Assembly: GCF_003751085.1 (NCBI RefSeq)
Contig: NZ_RJJY01000002.1
Coordinates: forward strand, 2,604,001 to 2,668,000
Reading direction: 5' to 3'
Source of the DNA: Micromonospora sp. Llam0
Lineage (GTDB): Bacteria; Actinomycetota; Actinomycetes; Mycobacteriales; Micromonosporaceae
Length of the DNA: 64,000 nucleotides
The stretch's first letter is position 1. Each line of letters starts with the position of its first letter. Under the pieces are notes generated by a model. That model made no database searches and was not told where the DNA came from. It was given only the letters and a program-made list of their open reading frames with translations. Positions 7,918 through 17,460 of this stretch are shown here, one piece after another. The position numbers were made by a program, and so were the translations under genes.

Positions 7918-8670
7918 ATGGTCCACCACACCGGGGCCAGGGCCGGGACCGGGACCGCCGGTTGGGCCGACGCCGCGTTGACGCTGCCGTTGCCGGCGGT
8001 GCACCTGCGGAGACCGTTGCTGGCCGACGAGTTCTTCCTGCTGGCGCAGGACGCGGTGACCGGCCGGCCGCGGCTGCCGGACCGGGCGGTCGGGTTCGGT
8101 CTGGCCGCCGCGCTGCTGGTGGACCTGGTCGACGCCGGGGCGTTGCGGGTGCGCGACGGCCGGCTCTGGCTGGCGGCGCGGCACGTGCCGGTGGACGCGC
8201 TCAGCGGCTGGACCCTGCGTTGGATGGCCGCCGAGCCGGGGTACCGACGGGTCGGCACCTGGTTGGCGCTGCTCGCGCCCGGCGCTCATCAGCAGGTCGC
8301 GCGGCGACTGGTCGCGGCGGGCGTGGTGCGGCCCCGGACGGTACGCCGGCTGCTGACCACCGCCGTGCGCCAGGTGCCGACCGACGCGAACCGGGCCGGG
8401 TGGGCGTGGGCCCGGCTGACCGTACGGCTACAGCGCGGCGAGCCGTTGCCCGCACTGGAGGCCCGGCTCGCCGGGCTCTGTCTGGTCACCGGGTTGGACG
8501 ACTTACTGCTCACCGGTCTCCCGGCGGTGGCTCGTCGGCACCTGCACCGGGAGACCGCCGGACGACTGCCGACCGAGGTCGGCGAGCTGCTCACCATTGC
8601 CCGCAACCGTCTCGACGGCGCGTCCCACCGCCGCCGGAGCGGCCGATGGCGTCGCGGACCAGCGGGCTGA
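7918..8670 (+). CDS. GOLPH3/VPS74 (GPP34) family protein
   Basis: A 250-residue protein in the start used here (ATG 7918, GGGAG five bases upstream); in-frame starts at 7897 and 7915 would add 7 or 1 residues. GPP34 hallmarks are visible: LADEFFLLAQDAVTGRPRL, a GLAAALLVDLVDAGAL helix, and paired VGTWLALLA and VVRPRTVRRLL elements. In eukaryotes this fold binds PI4P and sorts glycosyltransferases; the many actinomycete paralogues have unknown roles, perhaps at the membrane. It follows the DivIVA-type gene by about 30 bp on the same strand. Confidence 0.85.
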   Translation: MVHHTGARAGTGTAGWADAALTLPLPAVHLRRPLLADEFFLLAQDAVTGRPRLPDRAVGFGLAAALLVDLVDAGALRVRDGRLWLAARHVPVDALSGWTLRWMAAEPGYRRVGTWLALLAPGAHQQVARRLVAAGVVRPRTVRRLLTTAVRQVPTDANRAGWAWARLTVRLQRGEPLPALEARLAGLCLVTGLDDLLLTGLPAVARRHLHRETAGRLPTEVGELLTIARNRLDGASHRRRSGRWRRGPAG

Positions 8671-8699
8671 GCGCTCCACCGGCCTGCCGCGCACGTCGC

Positions 8700-8716
8700 C
8701 ATGCAGGAACTGCATG
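8700..8716. promoter_or_regulatory. Palindrome CATGC-N7-GCATG, candidate LysR operator upstream of lysR gene
   Basis: CATGCA-GGAAC-TGCATG is a perfect inverted repeat ending 17 bp before the LysR start codon. Its CATGC-N7-GCATG form recurs, with identical spacing, in front of the SDR gene at 9636-9652. The arms contain the T-N11-A geometry preferred by LysR-type regulators. The position over the promoter suggests autoregulation. Confidence 0.6.
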
Positions 8717-8733
8717 ACGAGTAGGCTGTTGGC

Positions 8734-9618
8734 ATGCTTCCGGATCTGGACTTGCGGCTGGTCCGGTACTTCACCGTGGTCGCCGAGCAGCTGAACTTCG
8801 CGCGCGCCGCCGAGCAGCTCCGAGTCGCCCAGCCGTCGCTGAGCCGACAGATCCAGCGGTTGGAGGACGCTCTCGGCGTACGCCTGCTGGAACGCACCAG
8901 CCAGGGCAGCCGGCTCACCGCCGCCGGTTCGGCGTTCCTGCCCCGTGCCGAGCAGCTACTGCACCGTGCCGGCCAGGCGGTGCTCGCCGCGCGGGCGGCG
9001 GCACCGGAGCACACCATCACCATCGGGTACGTCGACGATCTGATCGTCACCCCCGCTGTACGCGACCTGCGCCACCGGTTTCCCGACGCCCACGTCCGCG
9101 CCCGCCACCTCGACACCCGGGACGCCGACGCACTGCTCAGCCGGCAGGCCGACGCCCTGGTCATCCGTACGCCGCTGCCGGTTCCGGCCGACGACCTCGA
9201 CGTGGCTGTCCTCTACGACGAACCCCGGGTCCTGGTCGTGCCCGCCGCGCACCGGCTGGCCGGCAAGGAGTCGGTGACCGTCGCGGACATCGCTGCGGAA
9301 CCGCTGGTCGGCTGCACCGGCATGGGCGCCGACTGGACCGGCTTCTGGCGGCTCGAACCCCGACCGGACGGCAGTCCCGCCCAGCTCGGTCCCACGCTGG
9401 CCGACACCTACGACGACAAGCTCGAAGCCATCGCCGACGGCAGTGCCATCGCCGTCGTCCCGGCCAATGACCGGCGGTTCAGCCTGCGTCCCGACCTGGT
9501 CACCGTTGCCATCCACGAGGTCGAGCCCTGCCAGGTCGCCGTGGTCACCCGCGCCGGGGACGCCAACCCGTTGGTCGCAGAGTTCGTCCGCTCTGCTGAG
9601 CGGCTCCTCGTTGGCTGA
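8734..9618 (+). CDS. LysR-family transcriptional regulator
   Basis: A 294-residue protein. The N-terminal winged HTH (LRLVRYFTVVAEQLNFARAAEQL, then PSLSRQIQRLEDALG, about residues 8-60) is textbook LysR, followed by a substrate-binding effector domain (about 90-290, TITIGYVDD...). The matched palindromes before this gene and before the downstream SDR gene indicate that it regulates itself and the SDR. The effector is unknown; the SDR substrate may be a clue. Confidence 0.93.
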   Translation: MLPDLDLRLVRYFTVVAEQLNFARAAEQLRVAQPSLSRQIQRLEDALGVRLLERTSQGSRLTAAGSAFLPRAEQLLHRAGQAVLAARAAAPEHTITIGYVDDLIVTPAVRDLRHRFPDAHVRARHLDTRDADALLSRQADALVIRTPLPVPADDLDVAVLYDEPRVLVVPAAHRLAGKESVTVADIAAEPLVGCTGMGADWTGFWRLEPRPDGSPAQLGPTLADTYDDKLEAIADGSAIAVVPANDRRFSLRPDLVTVAIHEVEPCQVAVVTRAGDANPLVAEFVRSAERLLVG

Positions 9619-9633
9619 CCCTGGGTCCCGATC

Positions 9634-9654
9634 GTCATGCGCCTGTTGCATGAC
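9634..9654. promoter_or_regulatory. Palindrome GTCATGC-N7-GCATGAC, candidate LysR operator before SDR gene
   Basis: Seven-base perfect arms around a 7-base spacer, 53 bp upstream of the SDR start. The inner CATGC-N7-GCATG core is the same as that at 8700-8716 although the spacers differ in sequence, which argues for selection on the arms. This is probably where the adjacent LysR protein binds. Confidence 0.6.
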
Positions 9655-9707
9655 GGGGTGCGAAACAGGTCTTGGACACGGCCGCCGGCAGAACGTTGGC
9701 TGGTCGT

Positions 9708-10532
9708 ATGCCTGTCGACTACCGCTCACAGACCGTTCTGCTCACCGGGGCGAGCTCCGGGATCGGTGCCGCCTTCGCCAGGGCGCTGGCCGTACGCGGC
9801 GCGAACCTCGTGCTGGTCGCGCGGCGTGCCGACCGGTTGGCGTCGATCGCGGACGAGCTGCGCCGCACTGCTGATGTGCGAATCGAGGTCGTCCCCACGG
9901 ACCTGTCCAGTCCCGCTGCGCCGACCGAGATTCGCCAAGCGGTCGCCGACCGGGGCGTCGAGGTGACAAGCCTGATCAACAATGCCGCGATCGGCTCTTT
10001 CGCCCTGTTTGCCGATGTGGACCCGAGCCGGTCGACCGCCGAGGTCGCCGTTGACGTGATGGCACCGGTCGCGCTGACAGCGGCCTTCATGCCGCAGCTG
10101 ACGGGTGCCGGCAACGGCTTCATCATCAACCTTGCCAGCGTGTCCGCGTACTTCCCGACTCCTCGGATGACCGTCTACAGCGCCGCAAAGGCGTTCATGC
10201 TCAGCTTCACCGAGTCACTATGGACGGAGCTGCGTGGCACCGGCCTGACGGTGTTCGCGGTCGCCCCCGGAGCCACCGGCACCGATTTCACGGCCGGGAT
10301 GGGGCCGGACGCGGCGGTGCTGACCGCAGGGAAGGTGCGGGCCGCAGAGGACGTCGTCGCGACTGCGCTGCGCCACCTCGAGCGCCGGGATCCGGGCCCG
10401 ATCGTCGTTGACGGCGGTGGTAACCGGCTCGGCGTGCTCGTGAGCCGAATCGTGAGTCGGCGCCGAGCCGCCCTGATGATGGCCCGCGTCTTCGACCCCG
10501 CTCGCCGGCCCCCGTCTCGCACGCCCGGTTGA
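9708..10532 (+). CDS. Short-chain dehydrogenase/reductase (SDR)
   Basis: A 274-residue NAD(P)-dependent oxidoreductase. It has the TGASSGIG nucleotide-binding motif (about residues 13-20), INNAAIG, a catalytic Ser in LASVSAY and a YSAAK Tyr/Lys pair. The length and the APGATGTDF segment fit classical SDRs of the YqjQ/DltE-like group. ATG 9708 is preferred; a TTG at 9672 would add 12 residues. It follows the LysR gene and carries that regulator's presumed operator. The substrate is unknown. Confidence 0.9.
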   Translation: MPVDYRSQTVLLTGASSGIGAAFARALAVRGANLVLVARRADRLASIADELRRTADVRIEVVPTDLSSPAAPTEIRQAVADRGVEVTSLINNAAIGSFALFADVDPSRSTAEVAVDVMAPVALTAAFMPQLTGAGNGFIINLASVSAYFPTPRMTVYSAAKAFMLSFTESLWTELRGTGLTVFAVAPGATGTDFTAGMGPDAAVLTAGKVRAAEDVVATALRHLERRDPGPIVVDGGGNRLGVLVSRIVSRRRAALMMARVFDPARRPPSRTPG

Positions 10533-10598
10533 CCTGGGTGAGGCCGTTGCTGGCGGCAGGCCGTCGCCCCACGGTGGAGCCTCCCCAGGAGCCACCTG

Positions 10599-10856
10599 CT
10601 AGTCGAACGTCCAGAAGAAGTAGAGGACGTTGGGCGGGTTGCCGTACGCGCGGTACTGGCAGAGGTACGAACTCCACAGGTCGTTCTGGATCCCGTAGTT
10701 GCCGTACCAGTGGCAGAAGTCCAGATCACTGTAGACGTTGCGGAGCGTGCCGCCCGGCGGGTCCGGGTAGTCCGCCGAAGCCGGGGCGGCGGTTGTCGCG
10801 AACAGGCCGGCCATGGCGATCATGAACGCCACCAGCAGTGTGGTCAGTCTTCGCAT
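10599..10856 (-). CDS. Small secreted protein of unknown function
   Basis: An 85-residue product from ATG 10856 with GGGAGG six bases upstream. Residues 1-28 are a clear Sec signal peptide (MRRLTTLLVAFMIAMAGLFA, then APASA at the cleavage site). The mature chain of about 57 residues is Tyr/Trp/Asn-rich with two cysteines (in DFCHWYGNYG and SYLCQYRAYG), which probably form one disulfide. Small secreted actinomycete proteins of this type include protease inhibitors and lipocalin-like factors, but I do not recognise a family. It lies convergent to the SDR gene. Confidence 0.7.
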   Translation of the reverse strand: MRRLTTLLVAFMIAMAGLFATTAAPASADYPDPPGGTLRNVYSDLDFCHWYGNYGIQNDLWSSYLCQYRAYGNPPNVLYFFWTFD

Positions 10857-10991
10857 ACGTCCTCCCATAGGTTGGGGCACTCGCCGATCTCCCGCGTGTC
10901 TCCAGGCGATCGTTAGATCGACGTCTGACGATTTCATGATGCCATTGTGGCTGGCCCAAGGGAAGGCTTGAGCGCCGCAGGCATCGGAACG

Positions 10992-11101
10992 CTGGACCGC
11001 ACCCGGCGCGGTCTCGACCCGGCCGAGGTACGCGCCTTCCTGCACCTGGTCGCCGACGAGTTGGCCGCGTTGCGGGCCGAGCTGGCGATGACCCGCGACG
11101 A
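10992..11101 (+). pseudogene. Truncated duplicate of the DivIVA-type gene (110-bp direct repeat, copy B)
   Basis: Matches 7706-7815 at 107/110 positions. It encodes the same segment (from LDRTRRGLDPAEV to LAMTRD) but has no start codon or ribosome-binding site and stops matching after the GACGA. All three differences are synonymous, so the fragment probably came from a once-functional paralogue or a gene-converted copy rather than decaying in place. It lies just upstream of the toxin-antitoxin promoter. Confidence 0.85.
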
Positions 11102-11116
11102 TCGAGGTACTTGCTC

Positions 11117-11165
11117 CTGACCAGCCAGCGACACTGCGGCTATAGTTCGAGCTATAGTATCTGCT
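11117..11165 (+). promoter_or_regulatory. Promoter/operator of toxin-antitoxin module with repeated CTATAG
   Basis: CTGACC (11117) and TATAGT (11141) are spaced 18 bp as -35/-10 elements. A second TATAGT lies at 11153, only 7 bases before the antitoxin ATG, so transcription from it would give a leaderless mRNA. CTATAG, itself a palindrome, occurs twice 12 bp apart, which suits binding of a dimeric antitoxin to repress the operon. Confidence 0.55.
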
Positions 11166-11435
11166 ATGGCAACGACTACCATGCAGCTCGACGGGAGCCT
11201 CCGGGACGAGTTGGCAGAGATCGCCAGGCGCGACTTCGCAGGGGTTCCCCTCGCCGAGGCGCTTCGGCGGCTCATCCGCGAGCACCAGATCAACAAGATC
11301 ATGACGCGGTACGCCGAACTGCGGTCAGATCAGCAGGAGTGGGAGAGCTACCGGGCTGAGGTGTCGTTGACCGACAACGCTGCCGCTGACGGCCTGCCGC
11401 CAGGGTCGGACGAGTATCCGGAGTACAACACGTGA
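11166..11435 (+). CDS. Antitoxin of MazF-type toxin-antitoxin module
   Basis: An 89-residue protein. The N-terminus (TTTMQLDGSLRDELAEIARRDF) has a single strand then helix as in ribbon-helix-helix antitoxins. The C-terminal part (YAELRSDQQEWESYRAEV, then acidic PPGSDEYPEY) is the disordered type that wraps the toxin. No Shine-Dalgarno is evident, fitting the promoter immediately upstream. The stop overlaps the toxin GTG (GTGA), so toxin synthesis is coupled to antitoxin translation. Confidence 0.75.
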   Translation: MATTTMQLDGSLRDELAEIARRDFAGVPLAEALRRLIREHQINKIMTRYAELRSDQQEWESYRAEVSLTDNAAADGLPPGSDEYPEYNT

Positions 11436-11791
11436 GTCAGTCCAGGCTCGCACCGTGGCAGGTGTGGTTGGTGGACTTCGGTAACCCGGTCGGACATGAG
11501 GAAGGTGGCGTACGCCCAGCCGTTGTCGTCGGCTCCACCGCCCACTGCCGGTTCCCGATCGGGATGGCAATCGTGGTGCCGTTGACAAGCCGGGATCGCG
11601 GCTTGGAACATCACGTGCGTATCGACTCGCCTGCATCTGGGCTCGCCCGCCCGAGTTGGGCACGGACCGAGGACCTCACGGCGGTCTCCACCGAGCGGTT
11701 CCGGCGTCAACAGCCGTTGGGTACGGCCTCCTCGGATGAGATCGCGCGGTTGTCCGAGTGGCTCAGAGAAATGGTCGCCTTCACCCCGTGA
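11432..11791 (+). CDS. MazF/PemK-family endoribonuclease toxin
   Basis: A 119-residue protein. The N-terminal WQVWLVDFGNPVGHEEGGVRPAVVVG is the MazF/PemK beta-barrel entry with the GxE-x2-RPAVV signature. VPLTSRDRGLEHHVRI and LARPSWARTEDLTAV give the conserved T/S and late strands. MazF toxins cleave RNA at short motifs and are neutralised by the upstream antitoxin. The start is a GTG overlapping the antitoxin stop. The arrangement is intact and expected to be functional. Confidence 0.88.
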   Translation: MSQSRLAPWQVWLVDFGNPVGHEEGGVRPAVVVGSTAHCRFPIGMAIVVPLTSRDRGLEHHVRIDSPASGLARPSWARTEDLTAVSTERFRRQQPLGTASSDEIARLSEWLREMVAFTP

Positions 11792-12334
11792 GCAGGGTTT
11801 CTGAAGATGTCCACGTCGTACAGGCCGATCGAGGTGTCGCGGATGGCCAGGGTCAGGCCCTCCGTCTGCCTGCGCCACCAACATAGATGTCGTAGGTGCT
11901 GCCCTGCGTAACCATGAGTCCGGGGTGGCGGCAGACGCAGAGCTTCCGGTGGTGCAGTCCGGGTGTGGTCGGGACCACCGGCCGTCGGAAGCCGGCGTGG
12001 ATGACGACGATCGAAGGTGCGCTCAATCACCGTCACGAGGACGCGTCCAGCAGTATGGTCCTTGGTGACGATCGTCCGAACCATCGGGCCCGGCATGGTG
12101 CCCGGCCTGGCAGGAAGGGGCGTTCGCCTCTAGCCCTTCGGGTGGCCGGATGGAGATGGTGGGGCAATGACTCGCGGGCAGTACGACACCATGGTTGTGG
12201 CGTTGTGGTCCGGCGTGGCCACGGCCTGTCGGTGTGCCTGCTGGGCAGCGTCGCCGTCGAGCTGACCCGCAAGGTGCCGGTGCCGGGGCCGTCGGCGCCC
12301 CCCACGTTGTCCGAGCGCTCCAGGAGACGACACG
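11792..12334. other. Gene-poor 540-bp interval with decayed sequence
   Basis: No convincing intact gene. Open frames here lack ribosome-binding sites and change reading frame within recognisable stretches. On the minus strand a short stretch (LTLAIRDTSIGLYDVDIF, about 11815-11870) looks protein-like but is unassigned. On the plus strand a universal stress protein C-terminus is visible near 12199. The interval ends with the AGGAG ribosome-binding site of the ATPase gene. Confidence 0.6.
12199..12294 (+). pseudogene. Universal stress protein, C-terminal remnant
   Basis: The translated stretch GVVVRRGHGLSVCLLGSVAV followed by ELTRKVPVPGPS matches the diagnostic USP end: VVVGxRGHG, a LLGSVSxxL helix, and the HAPCPV-like last strand. 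The rest of a USP (about 120 residues upstream) is not recognisable and the last strand is replaced by unrelated sequence, so the gene is broken. USP genes neighbour the CtpF-type ATPase in the mycobacterial hypoxia (DosR) regulon, which gives the remnant a sensible context. Confidence 0.5.
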
Positions 12335-15055
<2,721 letters not shown>

Positions 15056-15101
15056 CCCCAGATCCTGGTCTGTCCACGTCAGCGGGTGTGCCCCATTGAC
15101 T

Positions 15102-15147
15102 TTGTCGCATCCCATGCCTCATGGTTATGAGACAAACTTTGCGACAA
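15102..15147. promoter_or_regulatory. Large symmetric inverted repeat, candidate YtrA-type operator
   Basis: Outer arms TTGTCGCA (15102-15109) and TGCGACAA (15140-15147) enclose inner arms CTCAT (15118-15122) and ATGAG (15127-15131). The gaps between outer and inner arms are 8 bases on both sides and the loop is 4 bases, so the whole 46-bp element is symmetric about 15124.5. A TTGACT at 15096 abuts the left arm. It ends two bases before the GGAGGTGG of the membrane-protein gene, which heads a two-gene unit with a GntR/YtrA regulator: the usual site for autorepression. Confidence 0.65.
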
Positions 15148-15161
15148 TGGAGGTGGTGGCG

Positions 15162-15941
15162 ATGCGTCAAACAGAGCACAGCGAGACCAGGCAGTGGCTG
15201 GACCAGCACGGTCTGACCGACACCGAGCCGACCCCGCTGCTCGCGACGCGGCTGGCCGTGCGAAGGCGGGCCAGGCTCGCCGGCGACGTCCTGCTGGCCG
15301 CGTTCCTGATCGGCGCGGCGCTCACCCACACGTTGAGCCGGCTCACCGACGCCGCGTACTCCTGGCTGCCGTTGCCGCTGCTCACCGCACTGGTGGTCGG
15401 TCTGCTGGTGGCGCAGTGGCTGCTCCGTCAATGGGTCCGCCGCGTCGACCGGCGGGCCGGCGCGCAACTGCCCCGGCGGGTGGCCCACCCGGTCGAGTTC
15501 GGCTGGTCGGCGGTGCTCGGCCGGCCGTACGCCACCTTCACGGTCGCCGCCTACACCGGCGCACTGGCGCTCGCGGTCAGCGTACTGCCGGTCTCCGACC
15601 CGGTGCTGCGGGCCGGGGCCGCCGTCGTACTGATCGGGCTCGTCGGTGCCGGAGCCGGCATCGTCATGCAACTGCGTCAGATGCTGACCAGCCCGGCCGT
15701 CGCCGAGGACGAGGCGTCCCTCACGGCCGGCGTCATCATGCGGGTCGAGGACGCCCGCGCCCTGGTCACCCCCAGCCTGGTCTGGTCGCTGCCGGCCATC
15801 TTCCTGTACGGGGAGTCGCTGGGCTGGTGGAACGCGGTCGCGATCGGACTCGTCCTGGCCGGTGTCGTCGCGTTCGGCCTGATCCAGACCCGGGCCACGG
15901 CTGTCGGGGCGACCGCACGGCAGGCCATGATCGTCCGATGA
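15162..15941 (+). CDS. Polytopic membrane protein paired with GntR regulator
   Basis: A 259-residue protein from ATG 15162 with a strong GGAGGTGG five bases upstream. After a 40-residue cytoplasmic segment it has about six hydrophobic helices (near LLAAFLIGAALTHTL, LLTALVVGLLVAQWLL, FTVAAYTGALALAVSVL, GAAVVLIGLVGAGAGIV, LVWSLPAIFLYG and VAIGLVLAGVVAFGL). No transporter motif is seen. It overlaps the GntR gene by 4 bp. In YtrA-type operons the regulator is co-transcribed with membrane or ABC-transporter genes; here there is no ATPase. The function is unknown. Confidence 0.75.
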   Translation: MRQTEHSETRQWLDQHGLTDTEPTPLLATRLAVRRRARLAGDVLLAAFLIGAALTHTLSRLTDAAYSWLPLPLLTALVVGLLVAQWLLRQWVRRVDRRAGAQLPRRVAHPVEFGWSAVLGRPYATFTVAAYTGALALAVSVLPVSDPVLRAGAAVVLIGLVGAGAGIVMQLRQMLTSPAVAEDEASLTAGVIMRVEDARALVTPSLVWSLPAIFLYGESLGWWNAVAIGLVLAGVVAFGLIQTRATAVGATARQAMIVR

Positions 15942-16303
15942 TCGTCATCGACGCCGCTTCGCCGACGCCGCCGTACGAGCAGCTGCGGGCCCAGCTCGCC
16001 CGGCAGATCCAGGACCGGTCGCTGGCCGTCGGCACCCGGCTGCCGACGGTCCGCCGGCTCGCCGCCGACCTCGGCCTGGCCGTGAACACCGTCGGCCGGG
16101 CGTACCGGGAGCTGGAGGAGGCCGGGCTGATCGAGACCCGTGGCCGGGCCGGCTCGTTCGTCACGGCCGCCGGCGACCAGGCTCTCGAACAGGCCCACCG
16201 CGCGGCCCGCGACTACGCGACGATCATCGCCAGGAGCGGCATCGACCCCGCCGAGGCGATCCGGATCGTCCAGGCGGCCCTGGGTCAACCGGCCACACCG
16301 TGA
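15938..16303 (+). CDS. GntR-family regulator, YtrA subfamily
   Basis: A 121-residue protein. PYEQLRAQLARQIQDRSLAVGTRLPTVRRLA is the GntR winged-HTH entry, and LGLAVNTVGRAYRELEEAGLI is the recognition helix and wing region. Only about 50 residues follow, typical of the short YtrA subfamily that lacks a large effector domain. It is translationally coupled (ATGA) to the membrane protein and probably binds the symmetric element at 15102-15147. Confidence 0.9.
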   Translation: MIVIDAASPTPPYEQLRAQLARQIQDRSLAVGTRLPTVRRLAADLGLAVNTVGRAYRELEEAGLIETRGRAGSFVTAAGDQALEQAHRAARDYATIIARSGIDPAEAIRIVQAALGQPATP

Positions 16304-16304
16304 C

Positions 16305-16730
16305 TCACCGGCCACGGTGGCGCAGTCGCCAACGGTCGACGCCCGCGTGCAGCAGGACCAACGGCAGTACCCCCACCACGTACCAGGCCAGGTCGGTGGG
16401 GTCGAAATGGACGCCCAGGACCAGTCGCGCCAGCAGACTGCGCTCGGACAGCTCCGCCGGTACGCCGGTCAGCTGCAGCAGCTCGACGAGCCAGCAGAAG
16501 ACGACGGCACCCGCCCCGGCCACGATCGGCCCGGCACCCGGTGCCAGGACGAACACCCCGGCGTAGACCATCGACGCGTACAGGGCGGTACCGGAGTACT
16601 GCTGCAGCGCGCCGGAACTGTCCAGCACGCCGTCCCCACCGGCCAGCACCCGGATGCCGAGCGCCACGGCGAGGAACCCGGCAGCGGCGGTCACGCCCGC
16701 CAACCGTACCCGCCACTTGAGACCCGCCAC
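16305..16730 (-). CDS. DUF2809 family membrane protein
   Basis: A 141-residue protein from GTG 16728-16730 with four to five hydrophobic helices. The segments GTALYASMVYAGVFVL, CWLVELLQLTGVP, LVLGVHFDPTDLAWYVVGV fit DUF2809: conserved D/S before the first core helix, an E-L-x-Q in the third, and F-x-DL in the last. Its 3' end is convergent with the GntR gene (1 bp apart). The role is unknown. Confidence 0.8.
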   Translation of the reverse strand: MAGLKWRVRLAGVTAAAGFLAVALGIRVLAGGDGVLDSSGALQQYSGTALYASMVYAGVFVLAPGAGPIVAGAGAVVFCWLVELLQLTGVPAELSERSLLARLVLGVHFDPTDLAWYVVGVLPLVLLHAGVDRWRLRHRGR

Positions 16731-16748
16731 GGTGCTCGACCCTACAGT

Positions 16749-16810
16749 TCACCGGCCCTGTCGGTCACCGGCCCTGTCGGTCACCGGCCTTGTCGGTCAC
16801 CGGTCGGTCA
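16749..16810 (-). repeat. 16-bp tandem repeat covering the stop codon of the APH-like remnant
   Basis: Three near-identical 16-bp units plus a partial one, each carrying CCGGTGA when read on the minus strand. The frame of the APH-like remnant terminates at the TGA in the first unit (16797-16799), and the same stop-containing sequence is then repeated downstream toward the DUF2809 gene. See the finding on stop-anchored repeats. Confidence 0.85.
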
Positions 16811-17083
16811 GCGGGGTCCCGGCGGATCTCAGTACGTCGATCTCGCAGCCCGGCGAGGCCGGGTCGAAGCCGTGCTCGACAAGCCAACGGATCGCAAGCA
16901 GGCTGCGCACCGACCACCAGGCGCGGATCACATCGAGGTCGACGTCGGTGCCGTAGCCGACGAGGACGTCACCAAGGCGCTCCCGGTGCCCCAGCGTCAG
17001 GGTGGCGAGATCGAACAGGGCGTCACCCCGGCCCGCCTCGGACCAGTCGGCACGCCGGTGACCTCGCCGCCGACGACGTCGCC
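16797..17083 (-). pseudogene. Aminoglycoside phosphotransferase-like gene, frameshifted C-terminal remnant
   Basis: The frame ending at 16797 reads DWSEAGRGDALFDLATLTLG, then a helical region with AWWSVRSLLAIRWLVEHGF. This is the C-terminal half of the APH/choline-kinase-like family, from the Mg-binding D-W onward. The expected preceding strand is present but in another frame (GDVVGGEVTGV, near 17083), so one base has been lost or gained at about 17050. The kinase N-terminal lobe and the HxDxxxxN catalytic loop are not found upstream. The gene is therefore a remnant. Confidence 0.7.
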
Positions 17084-17460
17084 GACGGCTCGCCGAGCCG
17101 GCCGAGCGCCGTCCCGGCAACGGCAGCAAGCGCGAGTACGGGCGGTCTACGCCACAGCACCTGCGGAGTCGGCACCGGTGCTCTCGCCATGGCCTCGACC
17201 TCGACGTCGGCGCGCGTCTCGTCGGTCGCGGACGGCCGCGTCCGTGGTACGCGCGGCGCAGCGGATCGAGGAGTCCGTGGTAGCTGAGACCCGTCGTGAA
17301 CTGTCGTTCTCTCCCTCGGTGATGTCCGGTACGCGAAGTATTCGCGCCGTGTGATGATCAGCTTGGCATGGAACTGAGCGTAATAGATATTGATATGACC
17401 ATGTGACAGGTGGTGCAGTTGTGCTCACCAGCGGAGTCCTCCCCACCCCAGGAGGTCTAG
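17084..17460. other. Noncoding interval before the carboxypeptidase gene
   Basis: No gene supported. The left part is out-of-frame debris adjoining the APH-like remnant. The right part (17340-17420) is locally AT-rich, with TAATAGATATTGATATG near 17381-17397, a probable promoter region for the M14 gene. AGGAGG at 17449-17454 is that gene's ribosome-binding site. Confidence 0.5.

Noticed and set aside
11707..12096. Minus-strand open frame of 129 codons overlapping the toxin gene
   Set aside because: No ribosome-binding site, antisense to a clear MazF-type toxin over its end, and protein-like stretches fall in different frames.
11930..12160. DosR-type box upstream of the CtpF-like ATPase
   Set aside because: GGGACC and CTAGCCC half-site-like pieces exist but not with the spacing or symmetry of the 20-bp consensus.
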